A stretch of 64,000 bases of DNA from Streptomyces noursei (lineage in GTDB: Bacteria > Actinomycetota > Actinomycetes > Streptomycetales > Streptomycetaceae), in NCBI RefSeq assembly GCF_016917755.1, contig NZ_CP070326.1:2976001-3040000 (forward strand), in the 5' to 3' direction. Numbering within the stretch: the stretch's first letter is position 1; every line of letters begins with the position of its first letter. Below the pieces are notes generated by a model. That model was not told the origin of the DNA. It searched no databases and worked only from the letters and a program-made list of their open reading frames with translations. A program made the translations under genes and the position numbers. This document shows positions 55,764 through 64,000 of this stretch, piece by piece.

Positions 55764-56999
55764 GTGCGTCACCGTTCCTTGCTCCTCCTCACCACCGCAC
55801 TCACCACCGGCGCCCTCACCCTCACCGCCTGCGGATCCCGCGGCGACAACAAGAACGCCGACGGCCACCACACCACCGTCGTCATCGGCGTCGACGCCCC
55901 GACCACCGGCGAACTCTCCGCCCTCGGCCTCGGCATCCGCAACTCCGCCCAACTCGCCGTCGACACCGCCAACAAAAACGGCGAAGTCAAAGGCGTCACC
56001 TTCAAACTCGAACCCCTCGACGACAAGGCACTGCCCAACGTCGGCCAACAGAACGCCACCAAACTCGCCGGCGACAAAGACGTCCTCGGCATCGTCGGCC
56101 CGCTCAACTCCGGCGTCGCCCAATCCATGCAACAAGTCTCCCAACAAAACGGGCTCACCCTCATATCCCCCGCCAACACCACCCCCGACCTCACCCAGGG
56201 CAAGGACTGGAAACAGAACAAGCGCGCCAGGCAATTCCCCACGTACTTCCGCACCGCCACCACCGACGAAGTACAAGGCGCCTTCGACGGCCAATACGCC
56301 TGGGAGAAAATGAAGGCCAAGAGGGCCTACGTCATCGACGACCAGAAGACCTACGGAACCGGCCTCGCCTCCTCCTTCAAGGACCAGTTCACCAAACTCG
56401 GCGGCACCATCGCCGGCACCGAACACATCAGCCCCGACGACCGCGACTTCAAAGCCGTGGTCTCCAAGGTCCGCTCAGCCGCCCCCGACATGGTCTTCTA
56501 CGGCGGCGAATACCCCGCCTCCGGCCCACTCAGCCAACAACTCAAGGACGGCGGCGTCACCGCCCCCCTCATGGGCGGCGACGGCATGTACAGCGCCGAC
56601 TACATCAAACTCAACAAAAAAGCCCAGGGCGACTACGCCTCCTCGGTCGGCAAACCCGTCGAACAACTCGCCTCCGCCAAGAAGTTCATCGCCGACTACA
56701 AAGCCGCCGGCTTCAAAGAACCCTACGAGGCATACGGCGGCTCCACCTACGACGCCACCTGGGCCCTCATCCAAGCCGTCAAGAAAGTCGTCGCCGACAA
56801 CAACGGCAAACTCCCCGACGACGCCCGCAAGAAAATCCCCACCGCCCTGAACACCGTCACCTTCGACGGCGTCACCGGCCACGTCGCCTTCGACGAATAC
56901 GGCGACACCACCAACACCATGATCACCGCATACCAGGTCGACAAGGGCGCCTGGGTCTCCCGCTTCAGCGCCGAATTCAAGAAATTCGACAAGAGCTGA
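55764..56999 (+). CDS. livK: Branched-chain amino acid ABC transporter substrate-binding lipoprotein
   Basis: The 411-residue lipoprotein has a type II signal peptide with lipobox LTAC (C23), so it is anchored on the outer face of the membrane. The Leu/Ile/Val-binding fold follows: GVDAPTTGELSALGLGIRNSAQLAVD, GIVGPLNSGVAQSM, TYFRTATTDEVQG, FYGGEYPASGPL, YEAYGGSTYDATWALIQA. It starts with GTG after AAGGAAAGG. It is first in the liv operon and is separated from livH by a strong hairpin, which would let it be made in excess. Codon use leans to C- and A-ending codons (AAA, GAA, CAA), unusual for this genome. Confidence 0.94.
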   Translation: MRHRSLLLLTTALTTGALTLTACGSRGDNKNADGHHTTVVIGVDAPTTGELSALGLGIRNSAQLAVDTANKNGEVKGVTFKLEPLDDKALPNVGQQNATKLAGDKDVLGIVGPLNSGVAQSMQQVSQQNGLTLISPANTTPDLTQGKDWKQNKRARQFPTYFRTATTDEVQGAFDGQYAWEKMKAKRAYVIDDQKTYGTGLASSFKDQFTKLGGTIAGTEHISPDDRDFKAVVSKVRSAAPDMVFYGGEYPASGPLSQQLKDGGVTAPLMGGDGMYSADYIKLNKKAQGDYASSVGKPVEQLASAKKFIADYKAAGFKEPYEAYGGSTYDATWALIQAVKKVVADNNGKLPDDARKKIPTALNTVTFDGVTGHVAFDEYGDTTNTMITAYQVDKGAWVSRFSAEFKKFDKS

Positions 57000-57018
57000 C
57001 CGCCCCCACCGGCGCCCC

Positions 57019-57045
57019 GGGCCGCGCCCCACCCCGGCGCGGCCC
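57019..57045 (+). terminator. Hairpin between livK and livH (partial terminator or mRNA stabiliser)
   Basis: GGGCCGCGCC and GGCGCGGCCC pair exactly around a 7-nt loop, 20 bp after the livK stop and 56 bp before livH. It probably lowers expression of the permease and ATPase genes relative to the binding protein. Confidence 0.7.
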
Positions 57046-57100
57046 CCCGCACCACGGCACCACGGAAACGCCCACCTTCCCATCCCACGGAGGCCCCGCG

Positions 57101-58030
57101 GTGACCGAACTGCCGCAACAGCTGGCCAACGGACTCATCCTCGGCGCGATGTACGGCCTCATCGCGATCGGCTACACGATGGTCTACGGCATCGTCCAGC
57201 TCATCAACTTCGCCCACGGCGAGATCTTCATGGTCGGCGGATTCGGCGCCCTCACCGTCTACCTCGCCCTCCCCACCAACACCACCCTCGCCCTCGCCCT
57301 CCCCGCCATGCTCCTCGGCGGCATCGCGATATCCGTCCTCATCGCCATCGCCGCCGAACGCTTCGCCTACCGCCCGCTCCGCGGCGCCCCCCGCCTCGCC
57401 CCCCTCATCACCGCCATCGGCCTGTCCATCGCCCTCCAACAAGCCATCTGGAAGTGGTACCCCGACGGCAAACAGGCCCGCGTCTTCCCCCAGTTCAAAG
57501 GCCACGCCCTCGACGTCCTCGGCGCCACCGTCCAACGCGGCGACCTCTTCGTCCTCATCGCCGCCCCCCTGTGCATGACCGCCCTCGGCCTCTACGTCAC
57601 CCGCACCCGCAGCGGCCGCGCCATGCAGGCCACCGCACAGGACCCCGACACCGCCCGCCTCATGGGCATCAACACCGACCGCATCATCGTCCTCGCCTTC
57701 GCCATCGGCGCCGCCTTCGCCGGCGTCGCCGCCGTCGCCTACGGCCTGCGCACCGGCGAAGTCCAATTCCGCATGGGCTTCATCATGGGCCTCAAAGCCT
57801 TCACCGCCGCCGTCCTCGGCGGCATCGGCAACATCTACGGCGCCATGCTCGGCGGCATCGTCCTCGGCATCGCCGAAGCCCTCGCCACCGCCTACATCGA
57901 ACACATCCCCGGCATGCAGCAATTCGGCGGCGGCGCCTGGAAAGACGTCTGGGCCTTCGTCCTCCTCATCCTCGTACTCCTCCTGCGGCCCCAGGGGCTC
58001 CTGGGCGAACGCGTCGCGGATCGGGCGTGA
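57101..58030 (+). CDS. livH: Branched-chain amino acid ABC transporter permease LivH
   Basis: The 309-residue permease has eight or so membrane helices: GLILGAMYGLIAIGYTMVYGIVQLINFAHGEIFMVGGF, the EAA-like loop ATAQDPDTARLMGIN, and AVLGGIGNIYGAMLGG. It forms the channel with LivM. The start is a GTG after GGAGG. Its stop overlaps a GTG of the next frame. Confidence 0.95.
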   Translation: MTELPQQLANGLILGAMYGLIAIGYTMVYGIVQLINFAHGEIFMVGGFGALTVYLALPTNTTLALALPAMLLGGIAISVLIAIAAERFAYRPLRGAPRLAPLITAIGLSIALQQAIWKWYPDGKQARVFPQFKGHALDVLGATVQRGDLFVLIAAPLCMTALGLYVTRTRSGRAMQATAQDPDTARLMGINTDRIIVLAFAIGAAFAGVAAVAYGLRTGEVQFRMGFIMGLKAFTAAVLGGIGNIYGAMLGGIVLGIAEALATAYIEHIPGMQQFGGGAWKDVWAFVLLILVLLLRPQGLLGERVADRA

Positions 58031-58035
58031 TAGCG

Positions 58036-59853
58036 ATGACCACAACCACCGCCCAACCCAAGGGCCTCCTCCCCCTCCCCGCCCGCACCGCCCACCTCAC
58101 CACCATCACCGGCGCCCTCGCCACCGCCGCCGCCACCGGCCTCGCCTGGACCTGGACCAGCGACTTCCCCGGCGACCTCACCTACTACGGCTCCCCCGCC
58201 GGCCTCCAACTCGTCACCCTCACCGGCGCCCTCCTCACCCTCCTCCTCGCCGCCTCCGCACACGGCCTCCCCGGACTGCGCTGGCTCACCCCCGCCGGCC
58301 GCACCGCCCCCACCCTCCTCGCCGCCCTCGGCACCTTCGCCACCACCGCCTTCACCCTCACCGCCATCGCCATCCAACTCGGCGGCCTGGTCAACCTCGA
58401 ACCCGGCGGCTACCTCGCCGGCGCCACCGCCCTCCTCACCCTCATCGGCGCCCTCGGCCTACCCCCCGACCACTCCACCGACCCCACCCCCACCACCCCA
58501 CGACAACGCCTCACCGCAGCCCTCACCGCCGGCCCCCCACGCCCCGCCACCCGCCAACTCCCCACCTGGGCCGAGCACCTCACCATCGCCGCCGCCTTCG
58601 CCGCCGCACTCCTCGCCTTCACCTACGGCATCGACACCGACGACGGCGCCCCCTTCATCGGCTACCTCCTCCTCGTCGCCCTCGCCGTCCCCGCCCTCCA
58701 CCGCGCCGGACTCCTCGCCCGCCTCACCGCCCTCACCCACCGACACCGCGGCACGGCCCTGGCCGCCGCCTTCCTCGCCGCCACGGCCTTCCCCTTCACC
58801 CAGGACACCGACCAATACACCCTCATCGGCGCCAACATCCTGATCTTCGCCACCGTCGCCCTGGGCCTCAACGTCGTCGTCGGCCTCGCCGGACTCCTCG
58901 ACCTCGGCTACGTCGCCTTCCTCGGCGTCGGCGCCTACGCCGCGGCCCTCGTCTCCGGCTCCCCCGAATCCGCCCTCGGCCTCCACTTCCCCTTCTGGGC
59001 AGCCCTGCTCACCGGCGCCGCCGCCTCCCTCGCCTTCGGCGTCCTCATCGGCGCCCCCACCCTCCGCCTCCGCGGCGACTACCTCGCCATCGTCACCCTC
59101 GGCTTCGGCGAGATCTTCCGCATCGCCATGCTCAACCTCAACGGCACCACCGGCCCCGACATCACCAACGGCGCCATGGGCATCCCCAACATCCCCAACC
59201 TGGAAATCCTCGGCTTCAACTTCGGCGAGCCCCACCACATCCTCGGCATCCCCCTCGCCCCCTACGGCAACTACTACCTGCTGATGATCCTCGTCACCGC
59301 CCTCGTCGTCCTCGTCTTCCGCCGCGCCGCCGCCTCCCGCATCGGCCGCGCCTGGATCGCCATCCGCGAGGACGAAACCGCAGCCGTCGCCATGGGCATC
59401 AACAGCTTCCGCCTCCGCCTCCTCGCCTTCGCCCTCGGCGCCGCCCTCGCCGGACTCGCCGGAACCGTCCATGCACACGTAGTAACGACCGCCACCCCCG
59501 AACAATTCCAGTTCGCCGGCCCCCAACCCCCCAACTCCGCCTTCCTCCTCGCGGCCGTCATCCTCGGCGGCATGGGCACCCTGAGCGGACCCCTCGTCGG
59601 CGCCGCCCTCCTCTTCCTCATCCCCGCCAAACTCGACTTCCTCCAGGACTACCAACTCCTCCTCTTCGGCATCGCACTCGTCCTCCTCATGCGCCTCCGC
59701 CCCGAAGGACTCATCCCCGACCGCCGCAAACGACTCGAATTCCACGACACCGACCGCCCCGACACCCCCGACCCCGGAAACCCCCCGACCGGACTCAACG
59801 GGAACCCCACCGACCCCACCGGCCCCCTCGGCACCGCCCAGGCAAAGGGGTGA
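58036..59853 (+). CDS. livM: Branched-chain amino acid ABC transporter permease LivM
   Basis: The LivM permease of about 605 residues is much longer than usual (about 350-420). An N-terminal extension of about 230 residues carries additional hydrophobic segments before the conserved part (NVVVGLAGLLDLGYVAFLGVGAYAAAL; PTLRLRGDYLAIVTLGFGEIFRI; AGTVHAHVVTT; ILGGMGTLSGPLVGAALL). Two starts are possible: GTG at 58027, overlapping the livH stop as GTGA, or ATG at 58036. I give the ATG. Co-transcribed with livH, livG and livF. Confidence 0.9.
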   Translation: MTTTTAQPKGLLPLPARTAHLTTITGALATAAATGLAWTWTSDFPGDLTYYGSPAGLQLVTLTGALLTLLLAASAHGLPGLRWLTPAGRTAPTLLAALGTFATTAFTLTAIAIQLGGLVNLEPGGYLAGATALLTLIGALGLPPDHSTDPTPTTPRQRLTAALTAGPPRPATRQLPTWAEHLTIAAAFAAALLAFTYGIDTDDGAPFIGYLLLVALAVPALHRAGLLARLTALTHRHRGTALAAAFLAATAFPFTQDTDQYTLIGANILIFATVALGLNVVVGLAGLLDLGYVAFLGVGAYAAALVSGSPESALGLHFPFWAALLTGAAASLAFGVLIGAPTLRLRGDYLAIVTLGFGEIFRIAMLNLNGTTGPDITNGAMGIPNIPNLEILGFNFGEPHHILGIPLAPYGNYYLLMILVTALVVLVFRRAAASRIGRAWIAIREDETAAVAMGINSFRLRLLAFALGAALAGLAGTVHAHVVTTATPEQFQFAGPQPPNSAFLLAAVILGGMGTLSGPLVGAALLFLIPAKLDFLQDYQLLLFGIALVLLMRLRPEGLIPDRRKRLEFHDTDRPDTPDPGNPPTGLNGNPTDPTGPLGTAQAKG

Positions 59854-59858
59854 CCCCC

Positions 59859-60697
<839 letters not shown>

Positions 60698-60701
<4 letters not shown>

Positions 60702-61417
60702 CCACCCCCCTCCTCGAAGTCGAGGACCTCCACGTCGCCTACGGCAAGATCGAAGCCGTCAAAGGCATCTCCTTCACCGTCCACGCCGGCCAGGTCGTCA
60801 CCCTCATCGGCACCAACGGCGCCGGAAAAACCACCACCCTGCGCGCCCTCTCCGGCCTCCTCACCCCCCGCACCGGAAAAATCACCTTCGACGGACACCC
60901 CCTCGACGACGTCCCCGCCCACAAGATCGTCGAACGCGGCCTCGCCCACTCCCCCGAAGGCCGCCGCCTCTTCCCCCGCCTCACCATCGCCGAGAACCTC
61001 CAACTCGGCGCCTTCCTCCGCAAGGACACCCACGGCATCGCCGCCGACATCCAACGCGTCTACGACCTCTTCCCCGTCCTCGGCGAACGCCACCGCCAAC
61101 CCTCCGGCACCCTCTCCGGCGGCGAACAACAAATGCTCGCCATGGGCCGCGCCCTGATGTCCCGCCCCAAACTCCTCATGCTCGACGAACCCTCCATGGG
61201 CCTCTCACCGATCATGATGCGGAAAATCACGGACACCATCCGCGCCCTCCGCGACCAGGGCACCACCATCCTCCTCGTCGAACAGAACGCCCACGCCGCG
61301 CTCTCCCTCGCCGACCAGGGCCACGTCATGGAGACCGGCCGCATCGCCCTCTCCGGCACCGGCGCCCACCTCCTCCACGACGAATCCGTCCGCAAGACCT
61401 ACCTCGGCGAGGACTGA
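60698..61417 (+). CDS. livF: Branched-chain amino acid ABC transporter ATPase LivF
   Basis: The 239-residue ABC ATPase has Walker A GTNGAGKTT, LivF-type GLAHSPEGRRLFPRLT, signature LSGGEQQMLAMGRAL, Walker B LLMLDEPSMGLS and VEQNAHAAL. The ATG overlaps the livG stop as ATGA (coupled translation). It ends the operon. Confidence 0.96.
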
Positions 61418-61474
61418 CCCCACCCCCGTACGACGCCCACCCGCTCCCACCCACAAGGACATCGACGAACCCAC

Positions 61475-61510
61475 AAAAAACGCCGACGGCGCCCACAGGC
61501 ACCGCCGGCG
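61475..61510 (-). terminator. Rho-independent terminator of pdtaR
   Basis: On the minus strand an 11-bp stem with two mismatches and an 8-nt loop is followed directly by TTTTTTG. It has a true U-run, rare in this window. It sits between convergent livF and pdtaR. Confidence 0.8.
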
Positions 61511-61537
61511 ATCAACCCCGGAACGGGACTTCCGAAC

Positions 61538-62227
61538 CTACTGGCCCTTCCCCTGCTCCTTCGCCTGCTCCTTCTGCTGATCCTTCTGCTGCTGACGCTC
61601 CACCGCGTCCTGGATGACCGCCTCGGCCACCTGGTGCATCGACAGCCGCCGGTCCATCGACGTCTTCTGGATCCACCGGAACGCGGCCGGCTCCGTCAAC
61701 CCGTACTGGGTCTGCAGAACACTCTTCGCCCGGTCCACCAGCTTCCGGGTCTCCAGCCGCTGGGTGAGGTCGGCGACCTCCTGCTCCAACGCCCTCAGCT
61801 CGGTGAAGCGCGACACCGCCATCTCGATCGCCGGCACGACGTCGCTCTTGCTGAACGGCTTCACCAGGTACGCCATGGCGCCCGCGTCCCGGGCCCGCTC
61901 CACCAGCTCGCGCTGCGAGAACGCGGTGAGCATCAGGACCGGCGCGATGCTCTCCTCGGCGATCTTCTCGGCCGCCGAGATGCCGTCCAGAATCGGCATC
62001 TTCACGTCCAGGATCACCAGATCGGGGCGGTGCTCGCGGGCCAGCTCCACGGCTTTCTGGCCGTCCCCGGCCTCACCGACGACGGTGTAGCCCTCCTCCT
62101 CCAGCATCTCCTTGAGGTCGAGGCGGATGAGTGCCTCGTCCTCGGCGATCACGACGCGCGTGGTCAGTGGCGGGACATGCGACTGATCGCCATCGGCGAC
62201 AGGCTGCTGGGGCTCGGCGGCGCTCAA
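61538..62227 (-). CDS. pdtaR: ANTAR-domain response regulator
   Basis: The 229-residue protein has a receiver domain (acidic pocket near E29-D30, phospho-acceptor D74 in VILDVKMP, LTAFS, K in YLVKPF). An ANTAR RNA-binding domain follows (about 145-205: LETRKLVDRAKSVLQTQYGLTEPAAFRWIQ), then a Gln/Lys-rich tail. ANTAR regulators act as antiterminators by binding double hairpins in mRNA leaders. The start is a TTG (62227) with GAGGAG 5 nt upstream, an uncommon start codon. The gene lies next to the tRNA gene and pyk, an order seen in Streptomyces. Confidence 0.95.
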   Translation of the reverse strand: MSAAEPQQPVADGDQSHVPPLTTRVVIAEDEALIRLDLKEMLEEEGYTVVGEAGDGQKAVELAREHRPDLVILDVKMPILDGISAAEKIAEESIAPVLMLTAFSQRELVERARDAGAMAYLVKPFSKSDVVPAIEMAVSRFTELRALEQEVADLTQRLETRKLVDRAKSVLQTQYGLTEPAAFRWIQKTSMDRRLSMHQVAEAVIQDAVERQQQKDQQKEQAKEQGKGQ

Positions 62228-62324
62228 GGGGACTCCTCGTTCCAGGCAGGTGGTGCCCCATGAGCCTACCTAGCTCCTGTAAGGTGGTCCCACAGCAGGT
62301 AGGCGTTAGCCTTAGATTCCGCTG

Positions 62325-62399
62325 GCCCCGGTAGCCCAATTGGCAGCAGGCAATGGATTCAAAACCCATACAGTGTCGGTTCGAGTCCGACCCGGGGCA
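62325..62399 (+). tRNA. tRNA with anticodon CAA (reads UUG), short variable loop
   Basis: A full cloverleaf is visible: acceptor GCCCCGG/CCGGGGC, D-arm with G18-G19, anticodon CAA at 62360-62362, T-arm GTCGG-TTCGAGT-CCGAC and discriminator A. By anticodon it is leucine, yet the variable region has only 5 nt (62370-62374), whereas tRNA-Leu normally has a long variable arm. The stem pairs 31-39 (A-C) and 13-22 (C-A) are mismatched. CCA is not encoded. It is clearly a tRNA gene; its amino acid identity is less certain. Confidence 0.85.
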
Positions 62400-62496
62400 C
62401 TTTACCTTCGATTCCAAGGTCACCCGAGATTCGCGGGGATTCGCTCGATAGGACGAACGACCGTCCGAGTGGGCTCTCGGAGGCCGCCTTCGCGTC

Positions 62497-63279
62497 ATGG
62501 TCACCTCTGTGTACGACCGTGCAACCCGCGAGCGAGCTCTCGCCCTCGTAGCCCAAAGCCGCAGCCTCAACTCCGTCAGTAAGCAGACGGGAATATCACG
62601 CCACGCGATCCGGTCGTGGCAGCACCGGATCCAGCCAATCTCGCGCGCAGCGGCGTGCACCCGCTGCGAGCGGGAGCCACGCCCGCCCGACGCGACCGAG
62701 CCGTACGCCTACCTGCTCGGCCTCTACCTCGGTGACGGCTGCATCAGCCGTCAGCCCAGGGGCGGATACGCCCTGCGCATCGCGTGCGCGGATGCCTGGC
62801 CCGGACTGATCGCAGCGTGCCGAGAAGCGGTACGGGCAGTTCGCCCGATGAACAGCGTGTGCGTCGCGCAAAAAGAGGGCTGCGTCATGGTGACGAGTTA
62901 CAGCCGGCACTGGCCATGCCTCTTCCCCCAGCACGGCCCCGGCAAGAAGCATGAGCGGCGGATCGTCCTCGAAGCCTGGCAGCAGCAGATCGTGGACGAC
63001 CATCCGTGGGAGTTCCTCCGCGGGCTCATCCACTCTGATGGCTGCCGGATGACCAACTGGACAACCCGTGTGGTCGGTGGCGAGCGCAAGCGCTACGAGT
63101 ATCCGCGGTACTTCTTCACCAACATGTCCACCGACATCATCCGTCTCTATACGGAGACGCTCGACAAGGTCGGCGTCGCATGGAAGCCCACGCGGCAATG
63201 CCGTAAAGCGGAGAACATCTCCGTGGCCCGCAAAGCCTCCGTGGCGCTCATGGACCAACACATCGGGCCGAAGTACTGA
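62497..63279 (+). CDS. HTH plus LAGLIDADG-type homing-endonuclease-like protein
   Basis: The 260-residue protein begins with a transposase-like helix-turn-helix (about 16-44: LVAQSRSLNSVSKQTGISRH) and a CxxC pair (C54, C57). Two LAGLIDADG-like motifs follow, LLGLYLGDG (73-81) and FLRGLIHSDG (173-182), each with the catalytic aspartate. That is the plan of a single-chain homing endonuclease with an added DNA-binding domain. It lies 97 bp after the CAA tRNA gene on the same strand, and its GC content looks lower than that of its neighbours, consistent with a mobile origin. The start is uncertain (GTG at 62509 is another choice). Confidence 0.82.
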   Translation: MVTSVYDRATRERALALVAQSRSLNSVSKQTGISRHAIRSWQHRIQPISRAAACTRCEREPRPPDATEPYAYLLGLYLGDGCISRQPRGGYALRIACADAWPGLIAACREAVRAVRPMNSVCVAQKEGCVMVTSYSRHWPCLFPQHGPGKKHERRIVLEAWQQQIVDDHPWEFLRGLIHSDGCRMTNWTTRVVGGERKRYEYPRYFFTNMSTDIIRLYTETLDKVGVAWKPTRQCRKAENISVARKASVALMDQHIGPKY

Positions 63280-63351
63280 CAGGGACGACAGTCAGGTACC
63301 TCGGCCCAGCTCTTCGTGGTGCGGTGTGTCGCAGTGTGTGGTGGCGCGGGG

Positions 63352-64000
63352 TTACCGCGGGGGGTGGATGTCGTCCTCGCCGATGTGGTGGACGCGGACG
63401 AGGTTGGTGGAGCCGGGGACCCCGGGCGGGGAGCCGGCGGTGATGATGACGACGTCGCCCTTCTTGCAGCGGCCGATCTTCAGGAGTTGCTCGTCGACCT
63501 GGGCGACCATCTCGTCGGTGGAGTCGACGGTGGGGCCGAGGAAGGTCTCCACGCCCCAGGTGAGGTTGAGTTGGGAGCGGGTGGCGGGGTCGGGGGTGAA
63601 GGCGAGGAGGGGGATGGGCGAGCGGTAGCGGGAGAGGCGGCGGACGGTGTCGCCGGACTGGGTGAAGGCGACGAGGAACTTGGCGCCGAGGAAGTCGCCC
63701 ATCTCGGCGGCGGCTCGGGCGACGGCGCCGCCCTGGGTGCGGGGCTTGCTGCGTTCGGTCAGCGGCGGGAGTCCCTTGGCGAGGATGTCCTCCTCGGCGG
63801 CCTCGACGATGCGGCTCATGGTGCGGACCGTCTCGGTGGGGAACTTGCCGACGCTGGTCTCGCCGGAGAGCATCACGGCGTCGGTGCCGTCGATGACCGC
63901 GTTGGCCACGTCGCTCGCCTCGGCCCTGGTGGGGCGGGAGTTGTCGATCATCGAGTCGAGCATCTGGGTGGCGACGATGACTGGTTTGGCGTTGCGCTTG
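63352..64000 (-). CDS. pyk: Pyruvate kinase, C-terminal part (cut by window edge)
   Basis: This holds the last 215 or so residues of pyruvate kinase; the N-terminus lies beyond base 64000. Visible are the end of the barrel ([41 protein letters not shown]) and the C-terminal allosteric domain ([46 protein letters not shown]). The enzyme converts phosphoenolpyruvate and ADP to pyruvate and ATP. Confidence 0.97.
   Translation of the reverse strand, partial: KRNAKPVIVATQMLDSMIDNSRPTRAEASDVANAVIDGTDAVMLSGETSVGKFPTETVRTMSRIVEAAEEDILAKGLPPLTERSKPRTQGGAVARAAAEMGDFLGAKFLVAFTQSGDTVRRLSRYRSPIPLLAFTPDPATRSQLNLTWGVETFLGPTVDSTDEMVAQVDEQLLKIGRCKKGDVVIITAGSPPGVPGSTNLVRVHHIGEDDIHPPR

Overview
The window is about 72% GC with strong G/C-ending codon bias, and its gene order (uvrA - uvrB - coaE - rpsA - hrpB - polA - liv operon - pdtaR - pyk) is that of a Streptomyces chromosome core. 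The species cannot be fixed from the sequence alone. Both ends are cut: uvrA runs off the left edge and pyk off the right.

Layout. 0-14 kb: uvrA, a TetR repressor facing a flavin monooxygenase, a mycothiol-dependent isomerase-like gene, a metallo-beta-lactamase fold hydrolase, terC, a TerD fusion protein, uvrB, a secreted glycerophosphodiesterase, ogt and a DUF1697 gene. 14-26 kb is the more accessory part: an orphan PemK-like gene, a kinase-like gene with a ruined P-loop, a small helical protein, an IclR/oxidoreductase pair, a flavoprotein with a TTA codon, a GT-B-like protein, a STAND/NLR-like ATPase with TPR-like repeats, and an RNA ligase. 26-35 kb: a tightly coupled SNF2 helicase - SWIM - helicase-associated operon, then a frameshifted UvrD-like helicase. 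35-49 kb: coaE, PAC2, a frameshifted secreted beta-helix gene, rpsA, hrpB, a DUF3068 protein and a secreted lytic transglycosylase. 49-64 kb: polA, an FdhF/YdeP oxidoreductase, a thioesterase, the five-gene branched-chain amino acid ABC operon, the ANTAR regulator pdtaR, a tRNA with an odd body and a LAGLIDADG-type endonuclease gene.

The strongest candidate for something new is a split signalling pair. The small protein at 15554-16000 ends, and the NLR-like ATPase at 22472-24607 begins, with the same RHIM-like motif (N-x-[IF]-S-G ... G-P-V-[IV]-Q-A-G-V-[IV]). That is the architecture of bacterial amyloid-signalling NLR/cell-death-effector pairs. The NLR-like gene also sits behind a perfect RecA-NDp (PafBC-type) DNA-damage promoter, so the sequence suggests a cell-death or defence switch wired to DNA damage.

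The same promoter type recurs across the window: at ogt and uvrB (both apparently leaderless), at polA (degenerate), upstream of the SNF2 operon (perfect -35 half, poor -10), and as a perfect copy at 45.05 kb with no recognisable gene behind it. A dispersed palindromic repeat of about 40 bp occurs three times between 43.1 and 47.0 kb, twice in frame inside genes and once supplying the hrpB stop codon.
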